Shown here piece after piece: positions 12,035 through 13,261 of a stretch of 13,261 nt of DNA. Both the position numbers and the translations under genes were made by a program. The notes under the pieces are model-generated. The model saw only the letters and a list, made by a program, of their open reading frames with translations, searched no databases and was not told where the DNA came from. The stretch lies in contig JAUXXN010000026.1 in assembly GCA_030684755.1 (NCBI GenBank), forward strand, positions 1 through 13,261, given 5' to 3'. Position 1 is the first letter of the stretch. The number at the start of each line of letters is the position of its first letter. The stretch is from Hydrogenophaga sp. (GTDB lineage Bacteria > Pseudomonadota > Gammaproteobacteria > Burkholderiales > Burkholderiaceae_C).

Positions 12035-13069
12035 TTACTTGGCCAGCGTTTTGTATTGCTGCTCGTAGAAGGCGACCATGGCGTTGTGGTCCTTCACACC
12101 AAAGCTGGCGCCGTCTTTCTGCAGCTCGCTGAGCATGGCGGTGCGCACCTTGCGAATGTTGTCCAGCAGCGCGGGGCTGGGCTGGGCGAACTTGTGGCCG
12201 TTGGCACGCAGCGTGGTTTCGGCCGACTTGTTTTGCTTGTCGAATTCCTGGCCCCAGCGGCGCGACAGGGCCTCGCCAGACACCTTCAGGATCGCCTGCT
12301 GGTCAGCAGCGGACAGGCTCTTGAACTTGCCTTCGTTGATGCCGATGAAGAAGGAAGCTTCGTACAGACCACCAGGGATGATGGTGTGGTTCTTCAGCTT
12401 GCCGTCCAGACGGAAATTGACCACCGATTCCAGCGCGTGCAGCGACGCGTCGATCACGCCGCCTTCGAGCAGTTCGTAGGCCTTGGTGCCGGGGCCGGCC
12501 ACCGGAATGGCGCCCAGGTCTTCCAGCAGGCGTTTCTGAATCGGGCCGCCCATGCGCACCTTCTGGCCCTTGAGGTCATCGGGCGTGTCGATCACTTTGG
12601 AGGGGTGGTGAAACTGACCGCCACCCAGCATGCCGGTGCCCAGCAGGGTCACGCCCTTGAAGGCTTCGTTGCTGGCCAGGAACTGGGTGTAGGTGCGCCA
12701 CAGCGCCACCGAAGAAGCTTCGCTGCTGGCGCCCATCATGGGCAGCTCGGAGAACCACACATGCTTGAAGCGCTCGGGCTCGTAGGTGAAGTTGCCCCAG
12801 GTGATGTCGGCCACGCCTTTGCGTGCCAGTTCCCAGTGCTGGGCGGGTGCGCCCACGGCCTTGGGCAGCAGGTTGATCTTCACGCGGCCTTCGGTGGCTT
12901 TCTCCACGTCGGCCATCCAGGGCTGCAGGATGTCCTTGACCACGTAGTGCGTGGGAGGCACCCAGCTCGACATGGTGAGCGTGGTCTGGGCCTGGGCGGT
13001 GGCGGCGCTGCCCAGCGTGAGCAGGGCAGCGCTGGCGATCAGGGCGTGAATGCGTTGGCGGTTTTTCAT
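12035..13069 (-). CDS. dctP: TRAP transporter periplasmic substrate-binding protein (DctP type), 344 aa
   Basis: Captures the ligand in the periplasm and hands it to DctQM. A Sec signal peptide covers residues 1-27 (basic MKNRQR, hydrophobic IASAALLTLGSAATA, cut after AQA). The mature part begins QTTLTMSSWVPPTHYVV. Family motifs follow: LARKGVADITWGNFTYEPER, the central DDLKGQKVRMGGP with the Arg that usually binds a carboxylate, GTKAYELLEGGVIDAS, and the C-terminal helix-rich end. The conserved Arg points to a carboxylate ligand. Neighbouring M20 amidohydrolase and DadA genes suggest an N-acyl amino acid, amino acid or related acid, but that is inference. GGAG precedes the ATG at 13069. Confidence 0.95.
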   Translation of the reverse strand: MKNRQRIHALIASAALLTLGSAATAQAQTTLTMSSWVPPTHYVVKDILQPWMADVEKATEGRVKINLLPKAVGAPAQHWELARKGVADITWGNFTYEPERFKHVWFSELPMMGASSEASSVALWRTYTQFLASNEAFKGVTLLGTGMLGGGQFHHPSKVIDTPDDLKGQKVRMGGPIQKRLLEDLGAIPVAGPGTKAYELLEGGVIDASLHALESVVNFRLDGKLKNHTIIPGGLYEASFFIGINEGKFKSLSAADQQAILKVSGEALSRRWGQEFDKQNKSAETTLRANGHKFAQPSPALLDNIRKVRTAMLSELQKDGASFGVKDHNAMVAFYEQQYKTLAK

Positions 13070-13122
13070 GGTGTGTCTCCTCGGGTGAAAGTGAGGTGGT
13101 GGTGGGGGGAAGCAATGAAGGC

Positions 13123-13142
13123 AGGCGTTTGAGAAAACGCCT
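13123..13142. repeat. Perfect 8-bp hairpin at the end of the amidohydrolase gene
   Basis: AGGCGTTT (13123-13130) and AAACGCCT (13135-13142) flank a 4-nt loop. In transcript direction it begins on the last base of the stop codon and is not followed by a T-run. It may stabilise or attenuate the mRNA between the amidohydrolase and dctP rather than end it. Confidence 0.7.
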
Positions 13143-13261
13143 CAGGGGGCAGGGGAAAGCAGCTCTTGCACCAGCGCGATCCAGTAGCTCGCGCCGGGGC
13201 CGATGTTGTTGTCGTTGAAGTCGTAGGCCGGGTTGTGCACCATGCAGGCGCCGGGTTCGCC
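13142..13261 (-). CDS. M20-family amidohydrolase/peptidase, C-terminal 39 residues (5' end outside window)
   Basis: The frame is open to the right edge and reads GEPGACMVHNPAYDFNDNNI, then GPGASYWIALVQELL, ending SPAP. The pattern G-x-C-M-V-H-N-P-x-Y-D-F-N-D, followed by a final helix with G-A-S-Y-W, is the C-terminus of M20D amidohydrolases (hippurate hydrolase, AbgB and N-acyl-amino-acid hydrolase types). These are zinc enzymes that split N-acyl or peptide-like bonds. The His of MVHN is close to a family metal or substrate residue, but the catalytic core is off the window. It is 72 bp upstream of dctP on the same strand, so it probably heads or belongs to the TRAP operon. Confidence 0.85.
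   Translation of the reverse strand, partial: GEPGACMVHNPAYDFNDNNIGPGASYWIALVQELLSPAP

Noticed and set aside
12056..13132. A 358-codon plus-strand frame
   Set aside because: Antisense shadow of dctP, which has a signal peptide and family motifs.
1..13261. CRISPR array, tRNA or rRNA genes, or phage structural genes
   Set aside because: No regularly spaced repeats, cloverleaf or rRNA-like stretch was seen on either strand, and no phage module is present.

Overview
The window looks like a high-GC betaproteobacterial chromosome, most likely Burkholderiales and probably Comamonadaceae. This rests on the style of the EtfA, DadA, TRAP and UmuDC proteins and on a tandem glycine riboswitch ahead of a dadA-like gene. 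No rRNA or tRNA is present, so the genus cannot be fixed.

Left part (1-4590). The 3' end of etfA runs off the left edge. It is followed by two different insertion sequences whose ends I could resolve to the base. The first is an IS5-family element (541-1711, TTAA target duplication). The second is a 2.5-kb IS1595-family (ISXO2-like) element (2071-4582, 25-bp inverted repeats, 8-bp duplication AAAGAAAA). The IS1595 element is much longer than its transposase needs. It carries at least four small, more AT-rich passenger genes: a 45-aa Pro/Gln-rich micro-protein, a 161-aa protein with a coiled coil and a winged-helix-like end, a 73-aa protein, and a 56-aa DUF1508/YegP-type protein that starts with TTG. 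Strong hairpins and terminators separate them. The transposase start codon is buried in a perfect 10-bp hairpin that only read-through transcripts would contain. The element landed in the T-tract of the terminator behind umuDC.

Middle part (4591-8182): DNA damage and stress. umuD and umuC (error-prone polymerase V) run leftward from a promoter with a near-consensus LexA box that overlaps the umuD start codon. Divergent from them is an unusually long SRAP-domain protein (abasic-site crosslinking), followed by a small HD-domain protein of the ppGpp-hydrolase type. About 0.5 kb with no recognisable intact gene follows.

Right part (8698-13261): uptake and catabolism, all leftward. The order of transcription is an M20-type amidohydrolase (only its C-terminus is in the window), dctP, dctQ and dctM (TRAP transporter), a tandem glycine riboswitch, and dadA (FAD-dependent D-amino-acid dehydrogenase). 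The riboswitch starts about 20 bp after the dctM stop, so dadA may be the last gene of one long transcript with its own glycine-controlled translation. A plausible reading is import of an amino-acid derivative by TRAP, hydrolysis by the amidohydrolase and oxidation by DadA; the substrate is not determined by the sequence.
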